A stretch of 64,000 nucleotides of DNA from Chloroflexota bacterium (GTDB taxonomy: Bacteria > Chloroflexota > Dormibacteria > Dormibacterales > Dormibacteraceae). Positions 27,256 through 35,322 of this stretch are shown piece after piece; position 1 is the first letter of the stretch; the number at the start of each line of letters is the position of its first letter. Under the pieces are notes generated by a model. That model saw only the letters and a program-made list of their open reading frames with translations, searched no databases and was not told the origin of the DNA. The stretch spans positions 62,001 to 126,000 of the forward strand of contig VBFH01000022.1 in assembly GCA_005883575.1 (NCBI GenBank), written 5' to 3'. The position numbers and the translations under genes were made by a program.

Positions 27256-28157
27256 CGATCGACGATCCGGCGGGTGTCCGCGACGTCGCGCTTCAACTGC
27301 TGGACGAGGTCGTCGGGGGTCGGAAACTTGATGTCCGGGTGCAGGTAGCGGACGAAGTGCAGCTCGAGTCGGCGCTGGTAGAGGTCGCCTTCGAAATCGA
27401 GCAGAAAAGCCTCGACGCGCAACTGGGTGCCGCCGAAGGTCGGGCGGTAGCCGACAGAAAGCGCCGCGACGAAATTTCCTTCGTCAGCCCGGGCGCGGCC
27501 GGCATAGGCGCCAAGCGCGGGCACGAGCTTGTTCGGCTCGATGCCGATGTTGGCGGTCGGAAACCCTAGCCGCCTCCCGACTTTGTCCCCCGCCTCGACA
27601 GGCCCGGCCATCGAGAACTCGCGACCGAGCAGGCGGTTGGCCTTGTCGACCTCGCCGGCGGTGACGAGTCTGCGAATCTCGGAGCTGTGCAGCTCATGCC
27701 CGTCCACCTCGAATGGCGGCACGACTTCGACCTCATGACCGTGATCGCGCAGCCATGCGGCGCTGCCGGTGCGGCCGCGCCCGAAGGCGAAGTCGAACCC
27801 GATCACCCAGCGCCTGAGCCCCATCACCGCGGAGAGCCTGTCGACGAAATCCTGGGGTGACAGTGCTGCAAGCTCGCGGTCGAACCGCAGGACGATCGCG
27901 TGGTCGATGCCGGCCTCGGCGACCAGGGCGAGCTTCTCCTGCAGGGTGGTGATGGATGACGGGCAGTTCACGGGGTCGAGCACACAGCGCGGATGAGGCT
28001 CGAACGTGATCAAAGCTGATTGCCCGCCGGAGCTTGCGGCGACGGCAGCGGTTCGACCGATCACTTCGAGATGGCCGAGGTGGACGCCGTCGAAGCTGCC
28101 GACCGTGAGCGCGACGGGCCCAATGGGTTCCGCCGGCAGCCCTATGTGAACCTTCAG
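27252..28157 (-). CDS. ribF: Bifunctional riboflavin kinase / FAD synthetase RibF (likely CTG start)
   Basis: RibF phosphorylates riboflavin to FMN and adenylylates FMN to FAD. The track start (28064) removes the nucleotide-binding motif. Upstream in frame the protein reads VALTVGSFDGVHLGHLEVIG, the N-terminal FAD-synthetase signature, preceded by LKVHIGLPAEPIGP. No ATG, GTG or TTG occurs there. The CTG at 28157 overlaps the truB stop as CTGA and gives M-K-V at the N-terminus like other RibF proteins. VGRRLGFPTANI and FGGTQLRVEAFLLDF mark the kinase domain. The extended length is 301 aa, the family norm. Two flavoproteins follow in the operon. Confidence 0.94.
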   Translation of the reverse strand: MKVHIGLPAEPIGPVALTVGSFDGVHLGHLEVIGRTAAVAASSGGQSALITFEPHPRCVLDPVNCPSSITTLQEKLALVAEAGIDHAIVLRFDRELAALSPQDFVDRLSAVMGLRRWVIGFDFAFGRGRTGSAAWLRDHGHEVEVVPPFEVDGHELHSSEIRRLVTAGEVDKANRLLGREFSMAGPVEAGDKVGRRLGFPTANIGIEPNKLVPALGAYAGRARADEGNFVAALSVGYRPTFGGTQLRVEAFLLDFEGDLYQRRLELHFVRYLHPDIKFPTPDDLVQQLKRDVADTRRIVDR

Positions 28158-29068
28158 CTCAGCACTTTCTCCGGCACGAACGTCCGGCGCAGCGGGTCGG
28201 TGTGACCCAGCGCGATCAGGCGCCCCTCGGCGTCGTGTGCGCGCACAAGCCCAGGTCCGGGCTCGGGAAGCACGCGCACAGCGCGGCCCTGGCGGACCTG
28301 CGCCTCCTGCTCGACGTTGAGCCTGACCCGTTCCATCTCGGGCAGTATGACCTCCGCCGGCAGCAGCCGATCTCGCACCGCGTCCGCATCGTCGATCGCA
28401 TCCGGCGGCACGGCGGTCTCGATCGTCAATGGGCCATACACGGTGCGAGCCAGCCGTCCTAGGTAGCCGCCGACACCCAGCCTCTCCCCCAGGTCACGCG
28501 CGATCGAACGAAGGTAGGTTCCGCTCCCGCACCTCACCTCGATGCGCGCCACCGCGCGAGATCCAGGCTTGAAATCGAGAAGCCGCGCAGAGTAGACCTC
28601 GACCTCGCGCGCGGCCGGCCTGGTCGCCTCGCCCGCGCGCGCGAGCGCATAAGCACGCTTTCCGCCCAGCTTCACCGCCGAATAGGCGGGCGGATGTTGA
28701 AGGATTCGACCGGAAAACTCCGACAGCACGCCCTCGACGTCGTGGGCGCCTACGTCGCTTGGGTCGGCGACCGGCTCTTGCTCTGCCTCGGCGTCGTCGG
28801 TGGCAGTGCGGAAACCGAGGTGGATGTCGGCCACATACGTCTTCGGAAGCTTCAGTGCGAACTCGGCGAGCCGAGTCGCCGACTCGAAAAGCACCGGCAG
28901 CACTCCGGTCGCCAGGGGATCGAGCGTGCCGGCGTGACCGACCCGGTGAGCGCCAGTGAGGCGCCGCAAGCGGTTGACGACCGAGAACGACGTTTCGCCG
29001 GCGCTCTTGTTGACGTTGAGAACGCCAGTCGCGAACCGCGGTCCGTCAGGGCTCGGGTGAGGCGGCAA
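28154..29068 (-). CDS. truB: tRNA pseudouridine-55 synthase TruB
   Basis: TruB makes pseudouridine 55 in the T-loop of tRNAs. NVNKSAGETSFSVV, HAGTLDPLATGVLPV with the catalytic Asp, and RCGSGTYLRSIARDLGE are characteristic, followed by a C-terminal PUA-like region. It is 304 aa. TTG at 29068 is preceded by AAGGAGG at six nt, a very strong site, and overlaps the 3' end of nrnA by 23 nt. It belongs to the conserved rimP-nusA-ylxR-infB-rbfA-nrnA-truB-ribF series. Confidence 0.96.
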   Translation of the reverse strand: MPPHPSPDGPRFATGVLNVNKSAGETSFSVVNRLRRLTGAHRVGHAGTLDPLATGVLPVLFESATRLAEFALKLPKTYVADIHLGFRTATDDAEAEQEPVADPSDVGAHDVEGVLSEFSGRILQHPPAYSAVKLGGKRAYALARAGEATRPAAREVEVYSARLLDFKPGSRAVARIEVRCGSGTYLRSIARDLGERLGVGGYLGRLARTVYGPLTIETAVPPDAIDDADAVRDRLLPAEVILPEMERVRLNVEQEAQVRQGRAVRVLPEPGPGLVRAHDAEGRLIALGHTDPLRRTFVPEKVLS

Positions 29069-30050
29069 GGATCGCCTCCTTGGCGGCCGCCAGGACGAAC
29101 TTGACAGCTTCGTCCATCGACTTTTCGATTTCGGCGCCGGCGGCGCGGATGTGTCCCCCGCCTCCGAATGACGCGCAGAGCGCCGCCGCGTCGACGGCCC
29201 CGCGGCTGCGCACGCTGATCTTGGTCAGGTCGCTGGACACCTCCTTGAAGAGGATGGCCAACTCGAGACCCGCGATGCTGTTGAGCGTGTCGATGATGCC
29301 TTCGGATTCGGCCATCACGGCGTTTGCCTCTTTGAGCATGCGTCGAGTCACCTTGGCCCACGCCAGCCGTCCATCCATCTCAACCCGCATCGTGGCGAGC
29401 GCCAGCCCGCTCAGCTTGAGGGTCGTCTCGGGCCGCATCTTATAGACCTGAGTCGCGATGTGACCGGGATCCGCGCCGAGGCGCGCAAGCCGAGCCGCGT
29501 CTTCGAGCGCGCGTGGTGTCGTGTTCTCGTGCCGAAAGCCGCCGGTGTCCGTCAGGAGCGCCACGTAGAGGTTCACAGCGATGGTGGTGGTGATCTTGTA
29601 ACCGAAGTGGTCGAGCATCTCCATCACCATCTGCCCCACCGCGGACGCGTTGGCGTCGATGACGTTGATGTCGCCAAAGCGCGAGTTGGATGGATGGTGA
29701 TCGATGTTGACGATCGTCGCGTGCGCCGCGATGCGGCGAACGGCGTTGCCCGAACGTTCGAGGTTGCCGGAGTCGAAGAAGAAGACCAGCTGTGGGTCGA
29801 CGCCGTGCGGCGGTTCGGCCTGGATCTCTTCGAATCTGGGCAAAAACGCATACATCGGCGGCAAGGGCGGCGGCACCAGCACCCACACGTCCTTGCCTTC
29901 GGACCGCAGCGCTTCCGCGAACGCGAGGCTGCAGCCAAGCGTGTCGCCGTCCGCGTCCTTGTGCCCGAAGATTAGGATCTCCTGGTTCGCGTCGATCAGG
30001 TCCTTGATCTCGTCGTAGAGGTGCGGCTTGTCGCGCTGGGCGGTAGCTAT
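29046..30050 (-). CDS. nrnA: DHH/DHHA1 phosphoesterase, NrnA-type oligoribonuclease (likely ATA start)
   Basis: NrnA degrades nanoRNAs and pAp. The track ORF (GTG 29888) lacks the first DHH-domain motif. Upstream in frame the sequence reads EIKDLIDANQEILIFGHKDADGDTLG, giving the essential HxDxDGD-type metal site, and it contains no ATG, GTG or TTG. An ATA at 30050 overlaps the rbfA TAG stop (ATAG) and is preceded by GGGGAGGAGGAG eight nt away. Other motifs: NIDHHPSN (DHH), LLTDTGGFRHENT and GGGGHIRAAGAEI (DHHA1). Extended length is 334 aa. The enzyme identity is firm; the initiation codon is inferred. Confidence 0.93.
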   Translation of the reverse strand: MATAQRDKPHLYDEIKDLIDANQEILIFGHKDADGDTLGCSLAFAEALRSEGKDVWVLVPPPLPPMYAFLPRFEEIQAEPPHGVDPQLVFFFDSGNLERSGNAVRRIAAHATIVNIDHHPSNSRFGDINVIDANASAVGQMVMEMLDHFGYKITTTIAVNLYVALLTDTGGFRHENTTPRALEDAARLARLGADPGHIATQVYKMRPETTLKLSGLALATMRVEMDGRLAWAKVTRRMLKEANAVMAESEGIIDTLNSIAGLELAILFKEVSSDLTKISVRSRGAVDAAALCASFGGGGHIRAAGAEIEKSMDEAVKFVLAAAKEAILAASPEP

Positions 30051-30084
30051 GGCTTCGGCTCCTCCTCCCCGTTTATGGGGAGGT
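30040..30084 (-). repeat. GGGGAGG palindromic repeat, copy A (inside the rbfA 3' end)
   Basis: Minus strand: CTCCCC-ATAAAC-GGGGAGG followed by AGGAGCCGAAGCC. It matches copies B and C in the palindrome and in the following GCCGAAG/GCCGCAG block. Here it encodes the RbfA C-terminus and carries the Shine-Dalgarno of nrnA. Confidence 0.6.
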
Positions 30085-30442
30085 GGCCAGAGGGTCCGTC
30101 CGGCAGCACCTCTTTGAGGAGCTCGGAGATGTGGACGCTGTACTCGATCGACGGGTCGAGCTCGAAGCGCAGCTCGGGAGAGAACTTCAGGTTCTGAAGC
30201 CGCCGGCCGAGCTCATGCCTGATCAAGCCCTTGGCCGAGACCAGGCCCTTGATCGAGTCCTTCTGCTCCTCCGAGCTACCGAGCACGGAAACGCGCACGC
30301 GCGCCTGGCGCAGGTCTGACGACATGCGAACCGCCGTGATGCTCACGAAACCGATACGAGGGTCTTTGAGATCGCGCCGGATGATGGACATGATCTCTTC
30401 GCGCACCTGCTCCCCCACCTGGTCCGCGCGGTAGCTGGTCAT
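30047..30442 (-). CDS. rbfA: Ribosome-binding factor A
   Basis: RbfA is a KH-fold 30S assembly factor. EQVREEIMSIIRRDLKDPRIGFVSITAVRMSSDL and HELGRRLQNLKFSPELRFELDPSIEY are typical. I chose ATG 30442 (MTSYRADQV) with GGAGGT upstream, giving 131 aa; the track start at 30463 adds seven residues. The last dozen residues (HLPINGEEEPKP) are encoded by one copy of the GGGGAGG palindromic repeat and are not part of the conserved domain. That repeat also provides the purine-rich site before nrnA. Confidence 0.93.
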   Translation of the reverse strand: MTSYRADQVGEQVREEIMSIIRRDLKDPRIGFVSITAVRMSSDLRQARVRVSVLGSSEEQKDSIKGLVSAKGLIRHELGRRLQNLKFSPELRFELDPSIEYSVHISELLKEVLPDGPSGHLPINGEEEPKP

Positions 30443-30459
30443 CTCGACCTCCCGCATTA

Positions 30460-30478
30460 GCAAGGCGACACGCCTTGC
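30460..30478 (-). other. Perfect hairpin between infB and rbfA
   Basis: GCAAGGCG-TGT-CGCCTTGC is a perfect 8-bp stem with a 3-nt loop. It begins right after the infB stop and ends about 17 nt before the preferred rbfA start. There is no U-tract, so it is more likely an RNA stability or processing element than a terminator. Confidence 0.6.
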
Positions 30479-32461
30479 CTAAATTTCTTCCCGCTCGAGT
30501 CGGTACGTCTCCATGGAGTCACCGGGCTGGAAGTCTTCCCAGCCCTCGAGCCCGATGCCGCATTCCTGTCCGGCCGGCATCTCGCGCACGTCCTCCTTGA
30601 AGTGCTTCAGGGAGGTGATGCGGCCCTCGAAGACCTGCTCTCTGCCCCGGAAAAGCTTGACCCAGCCGCCACGGCTGACCTTGCCCTCCACCACGCGGCT
30701 TCCGGCGATGATGCCGATCCGCGGAATCTTGATCGGGGTGATGACCTCGACGCGGCCCTCCCGAATCTGACGATAGGTCGGCTCGCGCAAGCCCTTGGCT
30801 GCGCGTTCGACGTCTTCGGTGAGCTTGTAGATCACGTCGTAGTAGCGAACCTCGACCTTGGCCCGCTCCGCGGCGGCCGTGCTCGCGGGCGTCGCCTTCA
30901 GGTTGAAGCAAACGATGATGGCGCTGGAGACGCCGGCGAGCAGGAGGTCTGAGTCGCTGACGGCGCCCACGCCCTGGCCGACGATCTTGATCGCGACCAC
31001 GGGGTCCTCGATCTTCTGCAGCGCGGCCAGCACGGCCTCGAGCGTGCCCTGGGCGTCGGCTTTGACGACCAGGCTGAGCTCTTTGACCTCTCCTTCTTTG
31101 GCCCGGCGCGCCAGGTCTTCGAGGGTGATCCGAGGAGTGACGTCACGCGCCGCTTCCTGCGCGCGCTTCTCGATCAGCTTGGTCAGTGCGATCTGGCGAG
31201 CGGCCTTTTCCGACCCGACCACCTGGAAGATGTCGCCAGCCTGCGCGACTTCGTTCATGCCAGAGACCACCACCGGCGTCGCCGGTGGGGCCTCGGTCAC
31301 GCTTCGGCCGCGGTCGTCGGCAAGCGCGCGCACGCGGCCGTAGATGTGCCCACACACGAAATCGTCGCCGACCTTCAGCGTGCCGGCCTGCACCAGGACC
31401 GTCGCCACGGGACCGCGCCCGCGCTCGAGATGGGCGTCGACGATGGTGCCGATCGCGTTGCGGTTGGGGTTCGCTTTGAGCTCGAGGATGTCGGAGGACA
31501 GCACGATCGTGGTCAGCAGGTCATCGATGCCCTTGCCCGTCCTTGCGCTCAGGTGCACGCACTCGTGCTCGCCGCCGTAGTGGCGCGTGACAATCCCCTG
31601 TTCCGCAAGCTGTTGGTGGACGCGGTCGACGTTGGCGTTGTCCTTGTCGACCTTGTTAATCGCGACGATGATCGGCACCTTGGCCGCTCGTGCGTGGTGG
31701 ATCGCCTCGACCGTTTGCGGCATCACGCCGTCGTCCGCCGCCACGACCAGGACCACGAGGTCCGTGACCTGAGCACCGCGGGCGCGCATGGCGGTGAAGG
31801 CTTCGTGACCCGGGGTGTCGATGAACACCACGGGATGTTGGTCTGCGGTCTCGATCTTGTATGCGCCGATCCGCTGCGTGATGCCTCCCGCCTCCCCCGC
31901 CGCCACACGCGTCTGGCGGATCGCGTCCAGGATCGAGGTCTTGCCATGGTCGACATGGCCCAGGACGGTCACGATCGGCGGTCGCGGCTTGAGCTTGGCA
32001 GGGTCTTCGTTGGCGAGCGAGAAGAGCTCCTCGCGCGAGGTCGTGACGACGTCGCCCTCGCCCTCGGCCGACTCGACCGCGACCACGTCCTCGCTGGCGA
32101 CCGGCTCGACCGTGAACCCGAACTCGTCGGCCACGATCTCCGCGGTGGCAAAGTCGATGACCTGGTTGATGGTGGCCAGGATCTTGGAAGCCATCAGCTT
32201 CTTGATGACCTCGACCGGGCTCACGCCGAGCTTCTCCGCCAGGTCCTTGACCGACAGCGTCGGCGGAAGGGTGATCCGGCGGTCCCCGTTGGTCTCGATC
32301 TTGGGCGTGACGGTTGTCGGCTTGAAGGCGGTGCGGGCAGCGTCGATCGCGCCAGGCGCCAGGGGCGCCGCGGCGTTGCGGGTCAGCCTCCGCTGCTGGA
32401 GGAAGTTGACCAGCTCCTTCTGGCTGATGCCAAGTTCGCGCGCAAGCTCGTGTGCTTTCAT
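30479..32461 (-). CDS. infB: Translation initiation factor IF-2
   Basis: IF-2 is the GTPase that places initiator fMet-tRNA on the 30S subunit and promotes subunit joining. G motifs: [29 protein letters not shown]. The N-terminal IF2N module ([18 protein letters not shown]) and the [22 protein letters not shown] module are present, with a short linker, so the protein is compact at 660 aa. ATG 32461 ([11 protein letters not shown]) is preferred over the track start nine codons earlier. Domains II, III and IV (ending [17 protein letters not shown]) are intact. Confidence 0.97.
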   Translation of the reverse strand: MKAHELARELGISQKELVNFLQQRRLTRNAAAPLAPGAIDAARTAFKPTTVTPKIETNGDRRITLPPTLSVKDLAEKLGVSPVEVIKKLMASKILATINQVIDFATAEIVADEFGFTVEPVASEDVVAVESAEGEGDVVTTSREELFSLANEDPAKLKPRPPIVTVLGHVDHGKTSILDAIRQTRVAAGEAGGITQRIGAYKIETADQHPVVFIDTPGHEAFTAMRARGAQVTDLVVLVVAADDGVMPQTVEAIHHARAAKVPIIVAINKVDKDNANVDRVHQQLAEQGIVTRHYGGEHECVHLSARTGKGIDDLLTTIVLSSDILELKANPNRNAIGTIVDAHLERGRGPVATVLVQAGTLKVGDDFVCGHIYGRVRALADDRGRSVTEAPPATPVVVSGMNEVAQAGDIFQVVGSEKAARQIALTKLIEKRAQEAARDVTPRITLEDLARRAKEGEVKELSLVVKADAQGTLEAVLAALQKIEDPVVAIKIVGQGVGAVSDSDLLLAGVSSAIIVCFNLKATPASTAAAERAKVEVRYYDVIYKLTEDVERAAKGLREPTYRQIREGRVEVITPIKIPRIGIIAGSRVVEGKVSRGGWVKLFRGREQVFEGRITSLKHFKEDVREMPAGQECGIGLEGWEDFQPGDSMETYRLEREEI

Positions 32462-32505
32462 GCCGGAACTACTGATTATGCCGCCCAAGGTGAATTCGAA
32501 ACCTT

Positions 32506-32550
32506 GACCCTATCCCGGCTCCCATCGGGGAGAGGGCTAGGGCGAGGGGC
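32506..32550 (-). repeat. C/G-rich palindromic segment in the ylxR-infB gap
   Basis: On the minus strand the sequence runs AAGCCCCTCGCCCTAGCCC, then CTCCCC-GAT-GGGAG, then GATAGGG. It overlaps the last codons of ylxR (the ASLSPSP tail) and resembles the C-rich stretch at 14297-14340. It is probably a REP-like element; two loosely similar copies are weak evidence. Confidence 0.35.
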
Positions 32551-32815
32551 TTAAGCTCGCATCCGGCTTCAGCTCAGACCACACCTCAGGGCTGACCGGT
32601 GCCCTCAACGCGCGCTCCAGCGAGCGTTTCTTGCGTGCTGTTTCGATGCATTCCGCCGCGGCGTGCAGGTAGGCACCGCGGCCGGGCAAACGGCCTGTCC
32701 TGTCCGCGGCGACCGACCCATCGGAGCGGCGCACAAAGCGAATCAACTCCGCTTTCCCGGCCTCCTGCCGGCAGGCGACGCACGTCCGGATGGGCGGGCC
32801 GCCGCTCCGCTGCAC
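32537..32815 (-). CDS. ylxR: YlxR family RNA-binding protein
   Basis: YlxR (DUF448) is a small RNA-binding protein found between nusA and infB; in Clostridia and Bacillus it has been linked to RNase P and to gene regulation. PIRTCVACRQEAGKAELIRFVRR and GRLPGRGAYLHAAAECIETARKK are the family signature. The start is uncertain: GTG 32815 gives 92 aa with a normal N-terminus, the track TTG at 32848 overlaps nusA, and neither has a good Shine-Dalgarno. The C-terminal SPSP tail comes from a palindromic segment. Confidence 0.88.
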   Translation of the reverse strand: MQRSGGPPIRTCVACRQEAGKAELIRFVRRSDGSVAADRTGRLPGRGAYLHAAAECIETARKKRSLERALRAPVSPEVWSELKPDASLSPSP

Positions 32816-32822
32816 CTCCCGA

Positions 32823-33857
32823 TTAATGCGGAGGAGTCTCCTCTTCAACAGGATCGCTGGCTTTGATGTCGATCCGCAGGCCTGTCAGCTTGGCCCCGAG
32901 GCGGGCGTTCTGGCCGTCCCGGCCGATCGCCAGCGAGAGCTGATTCTTCGGCACGAGCACCGTGGCCGTGCGGGTGATCCGGTCGATCGTCACCCTGTCA
33001 GCCTTGGCAGGGCCCAAGGCAGCGGCCACGAAAGCTTCCGGGTCCTCCGACCAGGGGACGATGTCGACGTGCTCGTTGGCCAGCTCGCTCAGGATGGCTC
33101 GGTGCCTCACGCCCTTCGGTCCGACGCAGGCGCCGACCGGATCCAGACCTGGCTCGCTCGAAGAGACCGCGATCTTCGTCCGCAGACCCGGCTCGCGCGC
33201 GATCGCCCGAATCTGGACCGCGCCGGCCTTGATCTCGGGCACCTCGGCCTCGAGCAGGCGATGAACAAATGCCCGTGCGCCGCGCGACACGCGCACCTGG
33301 GCCTGCTTGCGGTTGTGCTGCGGCTCGAGCATCACGACCAACACCGGGCGCCCGGGATGGAGCTGCTCGCCGGGGATCTGCTCCTCGGGCGGCATCACGC
33401 CCTCCGCCCGCCCGAGGTCGATGTACACGATCCCCGACTCGATGCGGTCGACGATGCCGCTGGCGAGCTCGCCTTTGTGCTCCGCGACATCGCGCAGGAC
33501 CTTGTCGCGTTCCAGGTCGTGGATGTGGCGCAGCACGGCGTGCTTGGCGGTCTGCGCCGCCATCCGTTTGAAGTCTTCGGACGGGAGCTCGGCTGTGACC
33601 ACGCTGCCGTCGCGATGCACGACACGGCTCTGGACATCCAGGGCGCCGGTCGAGGTGTCGAGCTTCACCGTCACCTCACCGTCCGGATTGAAGGCGCGCT
33701 TGTAGGCGACCGCGAGCGCGCCCTCCACGGTGTGCAGCATCTCCTCGAAGGGGATGCCGAGCTCGGCGCAAAGCGCGGTCAGCGCTTCGGCCAGGCCTTC
33801 GGTAGACGGCTCAGATTGCGACCGCGAGCCTGGCCGCGACAACGTCTTCCCACGCAA
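32823..33857 (-). CDS. nusA: Transcription termination/antitermination protein NusA
   Basis: NusA binds RNA polymerase and modulates pausing, termination and antitermination. The N-terminal domain (LAEALTALCAELGIPFEEMLHTVEGALAVAYKRAF), S1 (GIVDRIESGIVYIDLGRAEGVMP), KH1 (CVGPKGVRHRAILSELANEHVDIV) and KH2 (AIGRDGQNARLGAKLTGLRIDI) are all seen; no acidic C-terminal repeats, as in most non-proteobacteria. The track TTG at 33857 makes a 47-nt overlap with rimP and an odd 21-residue leader. CTG at 33794 would begin exactly at the conserved N-terminus, 17 nt past the rimP stop. The start is therefore open. Confidence 0.95.
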   Translation of the reverse strand: MRGKTLSRPGSRSQSEPSTEGLAEALTALCAELGIPFEEMLHTVEGALAVAYKRAFNPDGEVTVKLDTSTGALDVQSRVVHRDGSVVTAELPSEDFKRMAAQTAKHAVLRHIHDLERDKVLRDVAEHKGELASGIVDRIESGIVYIDLGRAEGVMPPEEQIPGEQLHPGRPVLVVMLEPQHNRKQAQVRVSRGARAFVHRLLEAEVPEIKAGAVQIRAIAREPGLRTKIAVSSSEPGLDPVGACVGPKGVRHRAILSELANEHVDIVPWSEDPEAFVAAALGPAKADRVTIDRITRTATVLVPKNQLSLAIGRDGQNARLGAKLTGLRIDIKASDPVEEETPPH

Positions 33858-34281
33858 TGTGAATGATCACCGGCGCGCGTCCGCGCGCTCCGGGCGCCTG
33901 TACAGCGATGCCCGCTCCATCGACCGCGACGAGCTGACCCTCGACCACGGTCTCCGTGTCACCGCCGCGATAGCGAACGTTGACCCGCTTGCCGTTGAAC
34001 CGCTCGTAGTCGTGATGGTTGCGCAGGGGACGCTCCGCCCCGGGCGAAGAGACCTCGAGGTCGTATGAGCCTTCGATCAATTTGGAATGATCGATCAGCG
34101 GGCCTGCAACCTTGCTCACGCGCTCGCAGTCCTCGATCGTGATCGGCTCGTTACGGTCGATGGAGATGCGAAGCGTTCGTCCGGACTGACCCGACTGGTC
34201 GAGCGCGTACAGCTCGTAACCCATGTGGTTGAGCGTCGGCTCGAGCAGCGCTTTGATCGACGATATGGGCCAGGTCGGCAT
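33811..34281 (-). CDS. rimP: Ribosome maturation factor RimP
   Basis: RimP assists 30S assembly. The 156-aa protein has IKALLEPTLNHMGYELYALDQ, RTLRISIDRNEPITIEDCERVSKVAGPLID and YDLEVSSPGAERPLRN, the typical N-domain, followed by an SH3-like C-domain. It begins the rimP-nusA-ylxR-infB-rbfA series and lies 21 nt downstream of secF's stop region on the same strand. Confidence 0.95.
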   Translation of the reverse strand: MPTWPISSIKALLEPTLNHMGYELYALDQSGQSGRTLRISIDRNEPITIEDCERVSKVAGPLIDHSKLIEGSYDLEVSSPGAERPLRNHHDYERFNGKRVNVRYRGGDTETVVEGQLVAVDGAGIAVQAPGARGRAPVIIHIAWEDVVAARLAVAI

Positions 34282-34302
34282 GTCCGGTTTCTGCGCATAA
34301 CC

Positions 34303-35322
34303 CTACCGCAGGGGCTGCAATCTCCGCCAGACGACCAGCAGCGGCGCTGCGTTGAAGATCGAGCTGTAGGTCCCGGAGACGATGCCGATCATGAGCGCGA
34401 GAGCGAGGCCTTGCAGCGTTGTCCCGCCGGCGATGAGGATCGCCGCCAAGACCAGGACGACGGTGAAGCTCGTGATGATCGACCGGGCGGCGGTCTGCAT
34501 GATGCTGAGATTGACCACCTGATCAAAGGAAAGACGCTGGCTCACCCGGAGGTTCTCACGGATCCGGTCGAAGACGACGATCGTGTCGTGGACGGAAAAG
34601 CCGACGACGGTCAGCACGGCCGTGACGAAGAATGCGTCGATCTCCCCGATGCGTAGGTCGAACACCTTGCCGAGGATGGAGAAGATGCCCGTCAGGATGA
34701 ACACATCGTGCAGCAGCGCGGCCAGCGCGGAGCCGCCAAACTGAAATCCGGCGCGCCAGCCTCCCGGCACGTTGCGGAAGCGGACCGCCAGCAGCAAGAG
34801 GATCGCGACCGAAGCGAGGACGACGGCGAGCACCGAGAGGGCGATGGTTTCACCCGCGATGGTGCCGCCCACGACCAGGATCTGCTGTACCGACGTGGGT
34901 CCGAGCCTGCCCTGCAGGTCGCTCTGCACGCCGGTCACCTGTGCCGGGGACAGCGGCGGGTAGCGAATGATGTAGCCGCCGCCGCCAGTCTGTATCACCG
35001 ACCCGTTGATGTTCTCGGCGTCGACCGCGCTCTGCACCTGCGCGAGGGAGGGATTGTTGGCGACGTTGACCGTCAGCTCGGTACCTCCAGCGAAGTCGAT
35101 GCCGAGCGCGAAGTGTCGCGTCGCCATGGAAACGATGCCGGGGATGATGATGATCAGCGAAAGGGCAAAGAACAGGTTGCGCCGGCCGATGATGTTGAGG
35201 CGGCGGATCCGCGGCGCGGGCGCCGGGGCCGCGACAGCCTGGGCCGGCTCGGGCTCAGAGGCTCCGTCCGGAACGATGTCGGCGCTCTGTTGCTCCGCCT
35301 TGATGTCAGACAGCTCGGACAC
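34303..35322 (-). CDS. secF: Protein translocase subunit SecF
   Basis: SecF works with SecD as an RND-type, ion-driven enhancer of Sec export. The sequence has a cytoplasmic N-terminal Ala/Pro-rich stretch, a first transmembrane helix near NLFFALSLIIIIPGIVS, FALGIDFAGGTELTV (D1), and five more membrane segments with FSVHDTIVVFDRIREN. GTG 35322 is preferred (339 aa), overlapping secD by 17 nt; the track start adds 15 residues. It follows secD directly. Confidence 0.95.
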   Translation of the reverse strand: MSELSDIKAEQQSADIVPDGASEPEPAQAVAAPAPAPRIRRLNIIGRRNLFFALSLIIIIPGIVSMATRHFALGIDFAGGTELTVNVANNPSLAQVQSAVDAENINGSVIQTGGGGYIIRYPPLSPAQVTGVQSDLQGRLGPTSVQQILVVGGTIAGETIALSVLAVVLASVAILLLLAVRFRNVPGGWRAGFQFGGSALAALLHDVFILTGIFSILGKVFDLRIGEIDAFFVTAVLTVVGFSVHDTIVVFDRIRENLRVSQRLSFDQVVNLSIMQTAARSIITSFTVVLVLAAILIAGGTTLQGLALALMIGIVSGTYSSIFNAAPLLVVWRRLQPLR

